Below are positions 45,880 through 60,242 of a stretch of 64,000 bases of DNA, piece by piece. Origin of the DNA: Isoetes taiwanensis (Eukaryota; Streptophyta; Lycopodiopsida; Isoetales; Isoetaceae); NCBI GenBank assembly GCA_021234155.1, contig JAJEKV010000013.1, positions 13,369,877-13,433,876 of the forward strand. Direction: 5' to 3'. The translations under genes and the position numbers were made by a program. Under the pieces are notes generated by a model, which did not search any database, had not been told where the DNA came from, and saw nothing but the letters and a program-made list of their open reading frames with translations. Within the stretch, counting starts at the first letter, position 1; every line of letters starts with the position of its first letter.

Positions 45880-47102
45880 GAAGCAAACATAGATAAACGT
45901 TGAGGTAAACAAGAAAATAAAAATACAAAATGAATGATGTGTTATTGCAAACCATATATTTTAAATTGCATAATTTATAGACTCCAAATTTAGACTTTGA
46001 GCCTGAGACTCCAAATACCCTACTTCGATTAATGGAGGTACTAAAAATGCTGCTAATCAATGCTTTTAAGATGTTTGGAGATGTAGTTCTGCTTAGCTTT
46101 ATGCCACTAGATTGAGACATCTAAGTCACCTTCATGACGTTGAGCAGAAGCTGCGATTATCACATCCTTGAATACATTTGAACTTTTCAACATTTAAAAT
46201 GTCAACAATTGTTTTCTAAGAACACAACATAACATCTTTGAATACATTTGAACTTTGAACTTTTCAACATTTGAAATGTGAACAATGTGTTTCTAAGAAC
46301 ACTGTGATACAGAAAACCACTGTGGATAATGCATTTATGTTGAATATATCTACTTCAGAAGTCTTAGGAACATTACCATGTTTGTATCCTAATTGACTTT
46401 ACACATAAGAATTCACCATTACAAATTGAAGCTATCTCAACTGGCGTGAAGCCTTTCTTAGATATCAACATACCAGAAGAAAGTAACTCATGGAATAGCA
46501 AATCTTTCTTTCTGCAATAAGCAACACTTATAATAAACAATAAAGAATATGCAAATGAAGCATGCATGTAGTGAACTTACACAAAATTTAACGAACTTGG
46601 TAGCCTAAACTAAGAAAGAAGTAATGGATACGACATGTTCCACCTCAAGATATTATTTGCAGCAACCAAGATATCTTCTCTCCATTCTCAAGTTTCCTAT
46701 AATGAAGCACTGACAATGAATATCTAGCATAATAAAAGTAGTTTGTGCAGTTTGGAGGAGTCTTGAGCAGCCTAAGAATTTACAGCAGCCTAAGAATTTA
46801 CAAGAACCAAGCAATGTTGAGTTCAGGCACATATATGTGAACCAAACAAGAAAATAAGATGATCTGCCAAGATAGCAATATCTGCGTCTAAGTTAGATCC
46901 AGGTCTTGTGGTAGGTATCTATGCTTTTGCAGTCTATGCCATTTCAAATCATTGAAAGCGAAGTCACTCTAAAGTATTCGTTGGCCTGGAAGTAAAGGGT
47001 CTCTGCATTCAATAATACTTACAAGGATGACATACATACCTTGAGGATGCTATTGAATCTTCAAGCTTACCTATAACAGGAACGAGTGTCAATATTTTAA
47101 AA
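45880..47102. other. Non-coding stretch
   Basis: AT-rich. ATCTTTGAATACATTTGAAC-like segments repeat near 46165 and 46230, and CAGCCTAAGAATTTACA repeats near 46769 and 46786. No gene is recognised. Confidence 0.3.
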
Positions 47103-47131
47103 CTAGTAAATTGCCCACCATTGGTGGGCAA
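47103..47131 (-). mobile_element. Helitron 3' terminus
   Basis: On the minus strand the sequence is a perfect hairpin (TTGCCCACCA paired with TGGTGGGCAA, 47111-47131), a short spacer and terminal CTAG (47106-47103), followed by T. This is the Helitron 3' signature. The element body should extend to higher coordinates. I could not identify its 5' TC end, so only the terminus is annotated. Confidence 0.6.
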
Positions 47132-48540
<1,409 letters not shown>

Positions 48541-48771
48541 TAACCCCCTGTTATTATGCTAGATATTGATCTCTCCAGCTGAAGAAAAATTCATATCTGT
48601 GCATGGATGTGTGTTTTGTAGTAATGGCTTTGCTAATAATGAACCTATCCTAGTTGCTCCATGCGAGCATTCATTTCATATCTTTTGTTTCTCATATTCT
48701 ATTTCTGCTGGACTATCCTGCATGCAAATGGGACGAAAACATTTCAAAGATCTTGGGTGTGTACACTGGAG
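48541..48771 (+). pseudogene. RING-H2-like exon of a decayed gene
   Basis: The open segment reads VHGCVFCSNGF, then VAPCEHSFHIFCFSYS, then LGCVHW, and ends at a GTAAGC donor (48772). Spacing is C-x2-C-x14-C-x-H-x2-H-x2-C, the first part of a RING-H2 zinc finger. The last ligand pair is incomplete within this exon and may continue as VSKC after the next acceptor (about 49262), where the frame then breaks at an A run. RING-H2 proteins usually act as ubiquitin ligases. This one is probably transposon-associated or a pseudogene. Confidence 0.5.
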
Positions 48772-49388
48772 GTAAGCAGTATTTCATAATTTATGTTTAA
48801 TTTGTTGCACCCAGGATTACTGCAATGTAGAATCCATTTACATGTAGATTGCTGCACTTAAGGTTTTGTTACATCATGTAGGAGTGTACTGGTTATTTTA
48901 TACTTATAGTTCCATGGCTTGCATGTCATACATATATGTGTTTCTTACATACATATTGTATATTCACAGTGTAGGGTCCTAGATGTAGAACGTTAATACA
49001 TAAAATTAGGAGTTGTGTACTGAGTTTTGTGGCAGAACATTTAGAGGTATGTTATGTAATAGAATTGTCTGATGTGTACATGTGCATACATTGGAGCACA
49101 TTCATGTACATTACATGTACATTCCGTCTAGATAAATAGCTATTTACATGTATATGTACTCAAAGTACTTCAATGTAGATCAATTCTAGTAATATGTACT
49201 GCTATTTTTCAATAGAATAGTTAGAGACTGATATCTGACTGTTATGTGCCGATTTATTTTCAGAGTTTCAAAGTGCCAAAAAAACAACTAAGCAGAAATT
49301 ACACCACAGATCAGGTGCGCTTGTTTTCAAATTGTTTTGCATTGTGTCGAAAGAAGCAATTTCTTATTCTTGGTTCGGTTTTCACAGT

Positions 49389-49667
49389 TTTGGAGGTTCC
49401 AAAAAAATTGAGGTGCAAGATGTAGTTGACGGAAAGAAAGCAGTGATTGAAGGAAAAAGCAAACTCACTATTCCTACGGTGATACAGGTTAAAGAAGCTG
49501 GCACTTCAAGTGTGCATGGTGACATTCCAGATTATGACGAGGAACTTGAGAGATTGAGAGAGCAGGCTAAGGCCACATCTGGAAAAGTGAAGGCAGCAGC
49601 AGAAAATATGACTCCAAAAAAAAAGTCCACGCCTAAAAAGGCACAGAAGAAGAAAATTAAAGCATAG
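49389..49667 (+). pseudogene. Lys-rich exon of the decayed gene
   Basis: It follows a TTCACAG acceptor. The frame reads FGGSKKIEVQDVVDGKK and ends in a strongly basic TPKKKSTPKKAQKKKIKA. The charge pattern suggests a nuclear or nucleic-acid-associated linker. No domain is recognised. It ends at a stop in the current frame. Confidence 0.4.
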
Positions 49668-49716
49668 AAACAGGTAAGAAATCATTTTATTTCAGGGTAC
49701 AGCAGGTGAGAAGTCC

Positions 49717-50646
49717 ATGACATCCATGATTACAGGTCCTAATCAAGAGGAATCTTTCGAGCGTGAAGATATAGAGCAGGATACTCTTGACTTTGTGGCA
49801 AAGCTTGCTTCTAACATAAAGGAGGTTGAAGTTCATGACAATGAGAAATCAGGAGAGGTTGAAGACGAGGATTCAGGACCTAAGAAGAATCGGAAAAGTG
49901 AGGAAACCAAAAAAGAAGGGAAGGAAATGGATACTGACTCCGAGAAAACAGTATCAGAACAGCATAAGAATGATCTCTACAGGTAACTTGATCTACATAT
50001 CTTACTTTTTTATTTACATTTAGTATCTAAGTTAAAAACTTTAAAATACTATGGATAGTAGTAGACGAATGTAAATGAATTTGTGTGAATGTACTGGTCA
50101 TTGAACCCAGACTGCAGTTCTGAATACAGACCATATGATGCTTTGCTCAACCGAATGATGAAGCTGAAGAAGGCAAGGATCTTTCCTGGATCTTTGCCTG
50201 AAATAGAGTGTTATTTATTTGAACAAGATGTGCTGGACATGGACGTTGGAAAATTTTCCAACCGGCATGTGGATATGTATGCCAGGTACTGGACTTTGAA
50301 CTTATTCATTTGTATGTGTAAGTCAAGTTAGTAATTTCATCTTTTTCAACTTGTTATAGGTACCTGCAGCTCTGTATTCCTGTAGATAAGAAGGTCGACG
50401 TCTGGTTCTTCCCACCAGACAGCTTCATGGAATTTGCAGCACACTGTAAGGCAAGCGAAAAAGATAAATCTATGGCAGCCTCCGAGCATGGAAGAGATAT
50501 TGTAAAGGAAGCTCTTACATGGATAAATTGGCTCACGCTTTGGCCATCTTCAACATGGCACTTACTAAGAGTAAGAACACCATAAATATTCAGATCTTCA
50601 ATTCTACTGAGGACATTGACGTTGACATGGTTACACTTAAGAGGTA
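49717..50646 (+). pseudogene. Acidic linker plus possible Ulp1-like C-terminal part
   Basis: Three spliced pieces connect well. Piece 49717-49982 is acidic and Lys-rich and ends HKNDLYR at a GT donor. Piece 50130-50285 reads PYDALLNRMMKLKKARIFPG and FEQDVLDMDVGKFSNRHVDM. Piece 50360 onward reads YLQLCIPVDKKVDVWFFPPD. Near 50500 the frame shifts, and coding continues as MDKLAHALAIFNMALTKSK and INIQIFNSTEDIDVDMV. The layout (long charged linker, then a globular C-terminus with a VWFFPPDSF strand) is reminiscent of Ulp1-type cysteine proteases found in some plant transposons. I see no clear His-Asp-Cys triad, so this is tentative. Confidence 0.4.
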
Positions 50647-51148
50647 TTTTTTATTTCACATCTCCTTTTATTAAAGTATATTGAGTAGATTGGATACCAT
50701 GTTTAGTGATGGTCGATAGATAATTGCTCTACATATCTTGTACATAAAAAACAAGAGCAAGCAAATTGTTTGGCATATGGCATGAGAGGATTGTCCTTCT
50801 TTCCATGTTTTTCTTTTATGGAGACAAAGGCTTTACCATTGGAAATAAATGAATTACTAGTATCCCATTCAGTATTTTTAGAAGCAGAGAGTCAAAAGAC
50901 TTAGCTTTGGATGCTTTGTGTGCTTTAGATTCTTTCCCTTTTTGTGAGTATCATCCCTTTTCTATGTTGTCTTTCTCTTTCCCCTATTAGGTCCGGGACA
51001 GTCCCTTGTCAAATGGCCCATTTTGTTATAGATCTAGCATTTCCTTGTCTCCTCTCTCCCCTATGACTAATGCTTGCATTGTTTTGAACGAGCTTTTCTC
51101 ATCTTGCTCAAAATTTGCAGTGACTCCTTTCAGGGTGGGTCGATTCCT
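50647..51148. other. Non-coding stretch
   Basis: AT-rich sequence after the decayed gene. No motif is recognised before the copia remnant at 51149. Confidence 0.3.
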
Positions 51149-51428
51149 GCTCTGATACTATATTGACATGAACAAAAAGGAGATCGTAAAATAACAAGAA
51201 GAGCTCAACACAAACTATATTATTCTCAGCATACTTGTTACATTCATAAGTAGTGTTGCTTGAGGTAGGATCACCGCTTGCATCTTCCTTAGGTTGTGGA
51301 ACCAAAAACGGCGGTTCCAACTTTATAGCCTAGAATAAAGCTTGCTGAACCATGCAGCATAAATGACCATTTTGACCTAATGTTGGTCGACAACAACAGC
51401 TACAATGTTATCATCAATGTAATGAAAA
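51149..51428 (-). mobile_element. Copia LTR remnant with primer-binding site
   Basis: On the minus strand 51160-51149 reads TAGTATCAGAGC, one base off the initiator-Met tRNA primer-binding site (TGGTATCAGAGC). An LTR-like end TGACATGAAC begins at about 51164 on the plus strand. No coding remains follow on the internal side. The putative LTR is cut at 51428/51429 by a Helitron end. Confidence 0.5.
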
Positions 51429-51457
51429 CTAGTAATGGGTGCCCGGCGTTGCTGAGC
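51429..51457 (-). mobile_element. Helitron 3' terminus of the tandem pair's family
   Basis: Plus-strand CTAGTAATGGGTGCCCGGCG followed by TTGCTGAGC closely matches the 3' end of Helitron copy A (CTAGTAAACGTGTGCCCGGC, GTTGCCGGGC). Read on the minus strand it is an imperfect hairpin (51441-51457, five of seven pairs) plus CTAG, followed by T. The internal sequence then diverges, so it is a different non-autonomous member sharing the termination signal. No 5' end was found. Confidence 0.65.
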
Positions 51458-54400
51458 ATAAAAATAATATGTGATAACCTCTAAAAATTGTGGAAAAAGA
51501 AAGAAATGTGTACCGAAAAGAAACAAAGTGCAAAAAAGGTCCATCATGGACGTGTAGATGCATGTTATCATGGAGGCTGCTATGTTAGACTTATCTAAAT
51601 TGTGGTTTCTATAAATAATAACCTGTAGCATCCATATAACTTAATTTTGCATAGTTACATTGTGACAATGAAAACACAACGATAGTTACCCGTTTGAAGA
51701 TTGTTTCTATCTATCTTGAAAGGGAAAAGTTAACAAAAGGCTGCATAAGCTATTATTTAAAGTGTTGTCTAAATTCAAATAGCTAATTGCTAGTGATGTA
51801 TACATGAGCCATTTACCTTCAGTCGAGGTCGATGCAACCTCAAAACATAGTAGACAATGACATAATTTGGCACCATTCACTCTAGATGCAGTTGTTTAAA
51901 CAGGTACCACATATACATTTTCCATGCATCATGTTCCACCCTAGGTTCTTGATATTGAAATCTACTTGTGCTCATTCAAGAACCACCTGTACATTTTCCA
52001 TGTATCATGATCCACCCTATGTTCTTGATATTGAAATCGGCTTGTGCTCATTCAAGAACTATTATGATTCTTGTCAACTGGGATAGTGCTACATGCCACA
52101 TGCAAATTACACGTGTCATTACCCATGCTACGTGAGCGAGTCATAGTGTTGTTTGATCAACATAAAAAAACCAATGTGGGAGTTGTCATATTGTGATTTG
52201 AGGTTGTTCTTTTACTTTGTGTTATTATTATGTATTATCTAAACTTTGGACTAAAGGAGCACATTCAACATGTAATTGTCATGGGATGGAACCACAATAA
52301 AATGTAATGGCATTTGGGCTTTAGGTCGCATTTAAAGAGGATCTTGTTATATCTATTGTAGGTTGGGGAGGGTGGCACTTGGGATAGAGGCCAATGATAC
52401 ACTGAGTAAAACAGCTTGAATAGACTCTTCTCTATGTGAACGGACTTTCAGAGGCATCTATAAAAAGATGCTTGATGCACAAACAAAAATAAAATTTTCT
52501 TATTGAGAATTGTAATAAGAGGAAATCATTGTTCCCTTCCGCATCTTCGTTTATATTCCTAATGGGACACTGCATCTGTAGCAGACATACTAAACATGTA
52601 CATGTCTACGGCAAAATGCTCAACATAGACAAAATAGGTACTATACAACATAAAAAAGTCATTCCACATCAAGAAGATAATTTGAAAATGTGCAAATGAA
52701 TGAAATAAGAAGTATATGAGACCCAAATTGGATCATGGATCAAGACCCAAGTGGGACATGTGATTGATGCTTGCTAACTAATGGCAGGAGCATGAAATCT
52801 ACTATACTGCCATATCTGTCATCTTTATATAGCAAAAATAATTTCTTAGACGCAGGAGGTAAGCAACTGAAACTTTCTATTACAGAGATGGAGACTGATC
52901 AATAAGTAGGGCTCCCTAGATTCTGCACATGGTCCTCACTATAATCTCCATATAATCCTCTGATAACATGGTGCTTGACACCAAGGGATATATTCCTCCA
53001 AGGGAATTCAGACCTATGTTTTGTCACGCTATGAATTTATTAAGTATGAATGTTGTAGCCAGAACTGCGAAAATGGAGACCAGGATTTTTGTCGATCTAG
53101 CGTCGAAGAACATTGAGATAATCCCGCAACAACATTAATTGCACAGCAGAAGAGTCAGAAGTATCTGCTTTGAATTCAAAAGCTCTAGGTTTCATCTAGG
53201 CTACGAATTTATGAAGGCCACCAATTGTAGCTAGGATAACCATGATGGAGACCAGATTGTTTTATCTCTAATCCAAGTAGATTTAGTAAGAAAGATAAAA
53301 TAGTCATAATCATCATTATAGTTCTCGCTCTTTTTAGATAGTTATCTACCTATAAACAGATACAAAATCTAGAATTGCTGCAACACGCTGAGCACACAAC
53401 AAAAGAGGCAGATACTTATCCATCTATTCATGAAGCACTCTCCAAATTGTTACTGCAATCTACAGAAAGGCAAATAAAGTTCTGAATTAATACATGTGGC
53501 AAGGGCCCAACATATCTGTTACTGTGTAGATCCATCTATTCATGAAGCACTCTCCAAATAATTACTTCAATCTACAAAAGACAAATGAAATTTTGAATTA
53601 ATACATGCGGAAAGAGCCCAATATATCTGCTATTGCGTGCAGACCCCTGTCATAGAACTATTGCTTGAAAGCTATAATTAAAATTGATAAAGCACTAAAA
53701 TACCCAAAACTATCATCTATCATGAGCAGTGAAATTTTGGAAGAGGCACAAACCTGCATAAAAATACATTGCTCTCAATATTACTATATTTTAGAATTTA
53801 CAACAGTAGGGTCTAATGGCACATCTCTATTAACTCAAAATGCATTCAGTTATATCTATCTGCCATAACTTTGCATAACTATGGAGCAATAGCCTGTCAG
53901 TGATTTCAATGTTAGTGCATGTGGCTAGCTATGGAGCACTCCAAAATAAAAAATGCCTAAGTGCATGTGGCTAGCTATGGAGCACTCCAAATTTGAAAAT
54001 GTCAGTGTTCTGAGGACCACAAATGGCATCTAGACCCCCTCCAAAGACAACTCGGAAATGCTCAAACAACCTTGCAATTTGCCTTTCACTTCTCCACATT
54101 TCAAGTCCAACAACTAACATTAAAGATCAAACCCTCATATTAACACACGAACACAAAAGTTAAATGCATATCTCTTCTTAAAAGAATCCAAATCCTTGAA
54201 TCTAGTAAGTTGGCGCAAACGGTTGTGTCGAAACTCTGCAACTGGCTAGATTTATCTTGAAGGCACTGTGAGCATTGTTCCTATGCTCTATAAAGTTGTC
54301 TACAAATAAAAAACAACCCATGTAGTCAAATAGAAAGATCTAAAGGGAGATTTCCTTAAAACAAATATTGGATTTGGATTTGTGCAAGCTGCAGAGGACG

Positions 54401-55045
54401 ACAATAAACTGATATGAAAATAAAAATGTTACAAAAGCATCATACATGATATTTTAAATATAACACTCCGCTGCCTAAATGCTCCACCTAAGATTGGAAT
54501 TACGACCTATTACTCCATACAAACGAAAGAAAGCAGTACCTAACATAAAGAAGATTTTAATTATTACAAACATCATAACAATTGTTTCCTAAAAGTAGAT
54601 CAGGCCATGTTGTACCTGGTATATAGCAAAGACCAACAAAAAATAAGTAGAGAGAGAGAAGATGTAATAAGATCAAGATAGGCTCTAAGACGCCCTGCAG
54701 ATCAACAGAGTTAGTGACTGCTGCATCTACATAGGCCATATAGACATCAATAATCAAGTCAAAGATGGAAGGATTTGTTATAATATGGTTGATTCAAGCA
54801 ATATCCTGATATAGACATAAATTATTTCAGCTCTTTCATCAGCTATTTCTCTAAATATTAGAGCCCGACGCTGTTGGCAAATTTCACATCTTAAAGCAAC
54901 ACCTTTAATAGATGACGTTAATTCTGAGTGCTGACTGAAAGTTGTGACTGAAAAATGTTAGAAGTACCAGTTAAACTCAAGCATACATGTAATATGCAAG
55001 GCACAAAATATAGGTCTTCCTTAGGTATTAAGAACCACAGTTATA
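51458..55045. other. Non-coding stretch
   Basis: AT-rich, with local duplications: ACATTTTCCATG(C/T)ATCATG near 51911 and 51991, CATCTATTCATGAAGCACTC near 53421 and 53532, and GTGCATGTGGCTAGCTATGG near 53913 and 53960. No gene or transposon protein is recognised on either strand. Confidence 0.35.
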
Positions 55046-55100
55046 AGAATAGAATAGAATAGAATAGTTTTTTTAACGTCCACGGAGACCAATAGGTCAT
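55046..55100 (-). mobile_element. 3' end of a (TTCTA)n-tailed LINE, minus strand
   Basis: AGAATAGAATAGAATAGAATAG (55046-55067) is the reverse complement of the TTCTA array. It is followed by AACGTCCACGGAGACCAAT, the reverse complement of the conserved GGTCTCCGTGGACG end of the GC-rich LINE. Further 5' the sequence is not obviously similar, so this is a very short 5'-truncated copy or a different subfamily sharing the 3' recognition end. Confidence 0.7.
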
Positions 55101-56338
55101 GGCACAGTAAATCATACCTAGCTGCATAAAACAATAACAAAAACATATGCACAGACTTTTGTAATGCCTGTTCAAGAACTTTTGTAGTGCTGCATTCTAC
55201 ACTTTCCCTTTCTGGACTATGCAAAATAAAAATCTATTGACTTATAACTTCTTTTGTACATGCTCGACTATACTTCTCCTTACCTTGGATGAAATCTTAC
55301 TGAAGACAGTTAATACAGTGCGATAGGCTAAAATGAAAAGCTCATCTAACATGTTCTGCCTTCATAGATGCGATGCACAAAGCACGCAGCAGACCATATG
55401 CATGTCTATCACAAAGCATGCACTAACATATTCATGAATTGTCAATGAGCAATAGAGCACAAGTAGACCCTAGCCCTGAGCATGCACTTATTTAAGCATT
55501 CATAGGACCTATTCTATCCCTGCACCAAAGGAAAAACCTCTGCTACCAATACCCAGCTGCAACTAAGAAAATAAACCTAAACGAAGGTAACTAACTGAAT
55601 GACAGACATACAAAGAGCAGAGATAAACAAACACCTAAAACTAAATCTAGATTAACATTTCTAGCATTCAAATGTATAAGCCAAAGTTTTAGGCATTTGA
55701 CAAAGCTCGAATATTATTCTGAAGTATCATTATTAGAATAAAGACAAATCCTACTGCATCAAAGGGAACTTAGCTCTACAATATAAGTTGGAACAGAATC
55801 CAGTGTTTGGAATCTTGAATTTGTTGGTCACGTCTTGGATCCATCCAACCATTGCATCAAATAACATGCAACCACATTCTTCTTCATTTAACTGCTCCTA
55901 GATGCAGCAAGAGCAAAGATAAAAATTACCCAGGGCAATAGTAGCATACAAAAGACTTTGGGAAAGAAACATGCCTCGCTAGGCAGCATTCATTCTTGCC
56001 ACAGGGCTTGGCAAATTAGAACGCCACTTTTCATGCTCAAGCTCTCATAAATAATGCAAACAGTTTGGCCAAGGACATTTGGGCTACGAAGTTGCTACAT
56101 CCAATGCCCTAGAAAAATGCAGAATGTTAGAGCACAATAAAGAACGACTTAAAAGATTAGCTGTAGAATGCATATTTATTACCAAAATTGAAGGCTAAGG
56201 AGGGCCTCTACATACATCTAATGAACGTTTACATCTATTATCTGCTCCAAACCATCCGACTATTCCTACACAGGTTCCTGCACTCAACCAAAGGGGTTTT
56301 AGAGCATTTCAAGCCATGGCAGACTTAGAAATTCTGAC
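55101..56338. other. Non-coding stretch
   Basis: AT-rich, without recognised coding or repeat structure. Confidence 0.3.
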
Positions 56339-57100
56339 CTTTTTTTTTTTTGAAGGCAAGGTATTTTTATATTTTATTAATAGAAGTGGTCCAAAAACCT
56401 TATTACAAGACTCCTCAAGAGCCAGATAGGAAGAATTATATCAGTCAGTAGAACACATAAAACAACACATAACAAAATATCAAGTATTTAGGTTGGAACC
56501 CCCTCGACCTCTTCTTTGCTCTAAGTACTATGTGGGGCACTACTGGTTTCCATCAGTACTAGAGCAGCGACCACAACCTCTTCCCCAGCAACAAATAGTA
56601 TGGAAGAAGGTTCCTTGCTTTTCCACTGTTATTTTGCTTCTGCTCCTGTCTACATGCTTCTACTAGGCCTCCAAAAAGGACTGCTCAAAGATATGACAAT
56701 TTAAGCACAACACGCCCGTAGGTCATCCTAGCCAATAATGTTATGCAAAAGGCCCATATCTGCTGCTAAAATCAGAGCCTACATTCCCATGAAGATCCTC
56801 TCCGGATGTAGCAAGCCTTAAGCTAACTCTGAAACTCAGGCTCCAAAAGTAGCCCACATGCATCCAACTCTATGGTCTTGTCAGCCCATATAAGTCAAGT
56901 GTTCACATATTAGAACCCTCCCGATTTCTAACTATGTTTTGAGCCCATTACACTTCAAGGTTGGTTTAAGATTTCCTCAGAGCATTCTCCTGGCTGGGAC
57001 AGGAGATCACGAGCTGCTCCAAATCCCCATCCTAAAGATACTAGTTCCTTTACCAGGCATGGGTTAAGAGGCCAGAACAAAGGAGACCATTTCTTAGCAA
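56339..57100 (-). mobile_element. Probable L1-type LINE 3' end, minus strand
   Basis: A T run at about 56339-56351 followed by GAAGGCAAGG and TTTTATTAATAGAAGTGGTC is, on the minus strand, an AATAAAA-containing 3' UTR with a poly(A) tail, like the L1 at 22366 (T run followed by GAAG). Upstream on that strand no ORF2 motif is clear, so most of the copy may be 3' UTR. The 5' boundary is a guess and no target-site duplication was found. Confidence 0.5.
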
Positions 57101-58340
57101 TACAAGAGGTTTAGCTGCCATAATTTCCTGCACTATCTCACGAAAATAGCTTAAGCCCTCATCTGAAACAATAAAGCAAACCAGGCCAATCCCCACCGAA
57201 AGATGTTCTTGCAATACTGCCCGACATGTTACCTTAGCATAAGCACATCAAACTTAATCTCAAGCCCAGCCACAGATGCCGGCTCAATAAATCTGTAGCT
57301 AGACAAGATCTTTAGCTAACATACTTCACTAAAGTAGCTTAAAACGATTCAGAAGATAGAAAGAAAAAAAAATGACTGCACACCAGCCGTAGACAAGATT
57401 CGATCCTCAAGTAGGCCCCTTCTGCACATACTTAGAGAAGAAACACTGGTGTTGTAAGGGGTTTAGATAAATGGCAAGTCCCAGTAGCATACAACACATA
57501 AGCCTTCTTGTGCAGCTATGCATCAAAGCTGTCTTGCAAGTTAAATCTGGAACATCTGGTCCCAATCACACATATCCGGCCAAGACACTGTAGTGAGTGC
57601 AGGTCATAACCGCACTGGAGTGGCCTTCAAACCTAAGCTGAAGATGACCTGATATCCAAAACCAACCAAAAAGGCAGCTCAAAGACTGAAAAATCGCCAT
57701 TTGGGCTTACCATAATAGGCATGACCAGAGTCGAAATCAATCAGAGGCAGGGTCTACGTATCTATAGCTTGAGGCCACAGAAGAAGCTCCACACGCCACA
57801 CCTTATCCACTGCCTGAACCATGCCAGCTCCATCCAGAGCTCATTCAGCAACAACTTAGAAGGGATCTGCAAGAACAACAGGGTCGGGCCTCGCGGCGCC
57901 GGCCCTAAACAAATTCTGACATTCATTACACATCTACATAAGTTTAACTATATGCCTCAAAATCCTGCATCTGCATGTGTAAATAATATGCAGATGGTTA
58001 TGTTCTCAACTTCGTCCTCTCAGATGCAACCCGGCACATCCAACATTAGATTTTGCCAAAAAGAAAACAATCTAGTTGCATTGAAAACTTGTTGTAGAAA
58101 GGCTCAAAGCTTGCATTTAGATATCACTGGCGCTTTCCATGAGTTGTCTGTGCAATGTATTTCGATGCCAATACCTGGTCGGAATAGCTTAAAAATCTCG
58201 ATCCATAAGTGCATCTTCATCAACAACCGTGGCAGGCATGCGAGGATAAGCCATCCGGAGGTAAATCTAGGAAACTGGAGGATAACCCATCAGTCCTAAA
58301 ACACCAGCCCATTTTAGAAGTTCAACTAGAAAACGCAATC
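57101..58340. other. Stretch with an unsupported 192-codon frame
   Basis: A plus-strand frame (57721-58299) is open for 192 codons but has no recognised motif and an unusual His/Gln/Asn-rich composition. The sequence TTTACCTCCGGATGGC on the minus strand hints at antisense exon-like material. I do not call a gene. Confidence 0.3.
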
Positions 58341-58344
58341 CTAA

Positions 58345-58480
58345 AATTATACCAAAATATTTTTCCAATTTTTGGAATATCTGAAATGTTTTCTTGGTAG
58401 CCAAAACCCCTAGAATCTTAGGAAAATCAAGTTGGAAAAAAATCCAAAAAGTTCTTCTCCATACCGAAAAATCCAAATTT
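58345..58480. repeat. Dispersed repeat related to 9333-9440
   Basis: Shares TCTTAGGAAA, AATATTTTT and CATACCG(G)AAAA blocks in the same order with the stretch after the first LINE at about 9.33-9.44 kb. It also contains a small palindrome ATATTTTTCCAATTTTTGGA. Function is unknown. Confidence 0.5.
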
Positions 58481-58896
58481 AAACAATAGATACAAAGAAG
58501 ACACAAGGCCTCAAATTTAGATTTTGCATTAACAAGAAAAAATGCCGTTCTTTATTTATACGTCAAAACAGGGTATCAACGATTCTGCCGCATCCACAAA
58601 TCATGACACACCATGTGCCACATCTTCTTTTCATGAATGTTTTGCTATTTTCAAGTTGTGGATGGAATCGAGATTTCTTGATTCAGCCCAGCATTCCAGA
58701 GATTTACCCATAGTTCCAGTGGTTTCACCCTATATTCCATCGATTTCACCCCTATATTCCAACTTTTTTACCCAGTAGAATCGATTGTTACTCTTTTTTC
58801 ACGTTTCAAGAATGACCTCCTGCTTCAAATTCTAGGGTTTCCCGGAGGCACTACTGACACTTCGAAATTTGAATTTGAAGCAGGAAGCCATTCTTT
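58481..58896. other. Non-coding spacer
   Basis: A short frame at 58542-58778 contains a SPYIPSISPLYS-type Pro/Ser repeat (CCATCGATTTCACCC repeats), otherwise nothing is recognised. Confidence 0.3.
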
Positions 58897-59258
58897 GTAC
58901 CTTCAGACCATGGGGTTAAATATGCTATGTTAAAAAAATTTAATTCAACAATCAACACACATGTTTTTTGTTAAGGAAATTGTTAAAAAGGAGGGGTTAA
59001 TTTATAACAATTTGTTAGCGCTAAATTAAGGGTTTAACCAGGTTTCACATTGCACATTGTTATGTTAAACATTAACAATTCGTTAACAATCTTACAATTT
59101 GTCGACGAAATTTTAATCGATGCCCCTGTCGCTACTTTAGTGCTGTTAGGGCGGCGTCGAGCACCATCGCCGCTCCATCAACAGAGCTTTCTTCCCAGGC
59201 AATCAGGTAATTTTTTTCCATTGACTTTTGTTGATTCGTGGGCTGAACAAAAACCCTA

Positions 59259-60242
59259 ATGTTTCACGAAACGGCTTTCCCTCTATGCGGCGGTCTGAGA
59301 GCTCTTCCTGCTTCTAGAAGTGTTCAGTGCTTGCAAGGCTGCTACTTGGTTCAAGTGCAATCTGTATCTATATCTGCTCTTCTTTTTCTTCTTCCTTTGA
59401 CCTCGGGTATGTCATATCTTGTAGTTCTTCACATTTTATTAACATCGATCTCGATCTTTTTCTATGATGGATTTTTCCCGTACAATCTTTTTAGATGGTC
59501 TCAGCGGGACTCAAGCCTCTCAGATCTTCATATGTTTCTTATGTATGATCTCAGTTGGACATTGGCAAAAGCTGGGTTCCATTCTTTTGGGAAAACAGAG
59601 CATCCTCGGCAATGCTTACACGCTTAATATGTGAGTTTACAAAATCTTGGGCTGTCTACAAATTTTTTTGTATCTACAGATTCTTTGTTTCATTGTTTCT
59701 CTATCTTTTATAGTGTTCTTTGTCTCTCTTTTATAGTGTAGTATATCACATCAGCTCGGTTTCATATCTTAGTTCTTAAATTTTCATAGGAAAATTTAGA
59801 GTTCATATAGAGATCCTTGCAGTATCCAAAGCAGTGGTCCTAAAAATGCAGCAAGTGGCCAGTAATGATCAAAATGACATAGAGATTGTTTCTGTTCTAC
59901 AAAGGCCCTGCGCGAACTTCCTTTTGGACTGCTTGACCAGTGTTTACTTCAAATACATCTATTTCTAAATTCATCATCTATTTGCTTTCTATATATGCAT
60001 ATTTGACATGTTTGTTGAAGGCAAGGCTTAAGAGAAGCCTGCAGATTTTCCCTGACTGTTACAAGCAGTCTCTCACAGAGATTCATGATACTATCAAGTT
60101 TAATATTAGTTTGGACAGAATTGACGGAGTTCACAGGCTCAAGAAGTTACTGAACTTGCACATGCAGAGAATTTACTGTTCCAGCTGCTTTACTGTTTGG
60201 TTCAAACTTCCTTTTAGACAGCTTGACCAGTATTTGAAGTGA
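59259..60242 (+). pseudogene. Exon-like pieces inside the inverted-repeat element
   Basis: A frame starting MFHETAFPLCGGLRALPASR (59259) ends near a GGTATG donor at about 59406. Further coding-like stretches occur at about 59800-59950 (ILAVSKAVVLKMQQVASNDQ) and 60000-60240 (KARLKRSLQIFPDCYKQSLT, SLDRIDGVHRLKKLLNLH). The strings AACTTCCTTTTGGACTGCTT (59918) and AACTTCCTTTTAGACAGCTT (60208) are diverged copies, so part was duplicated. The pieces look like a captured gene, but I cannot name it. Confidence 0.35.

Noticed and set aside
53270-53280. Helitron 5' end (TCTACTTGG on the minus strand) for the 51429 terminus
   Set aside because: It matches only the first seven bases of the tandem pair's 5' end and lacks the following TTAAAAAG, so it is not reliable.
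57721-58299. 192-codon open frame as a gene
   Set aside because: No motif, odd His/Asn/Gln-rich composition, no splice or promoter context, and it lies among repeats.
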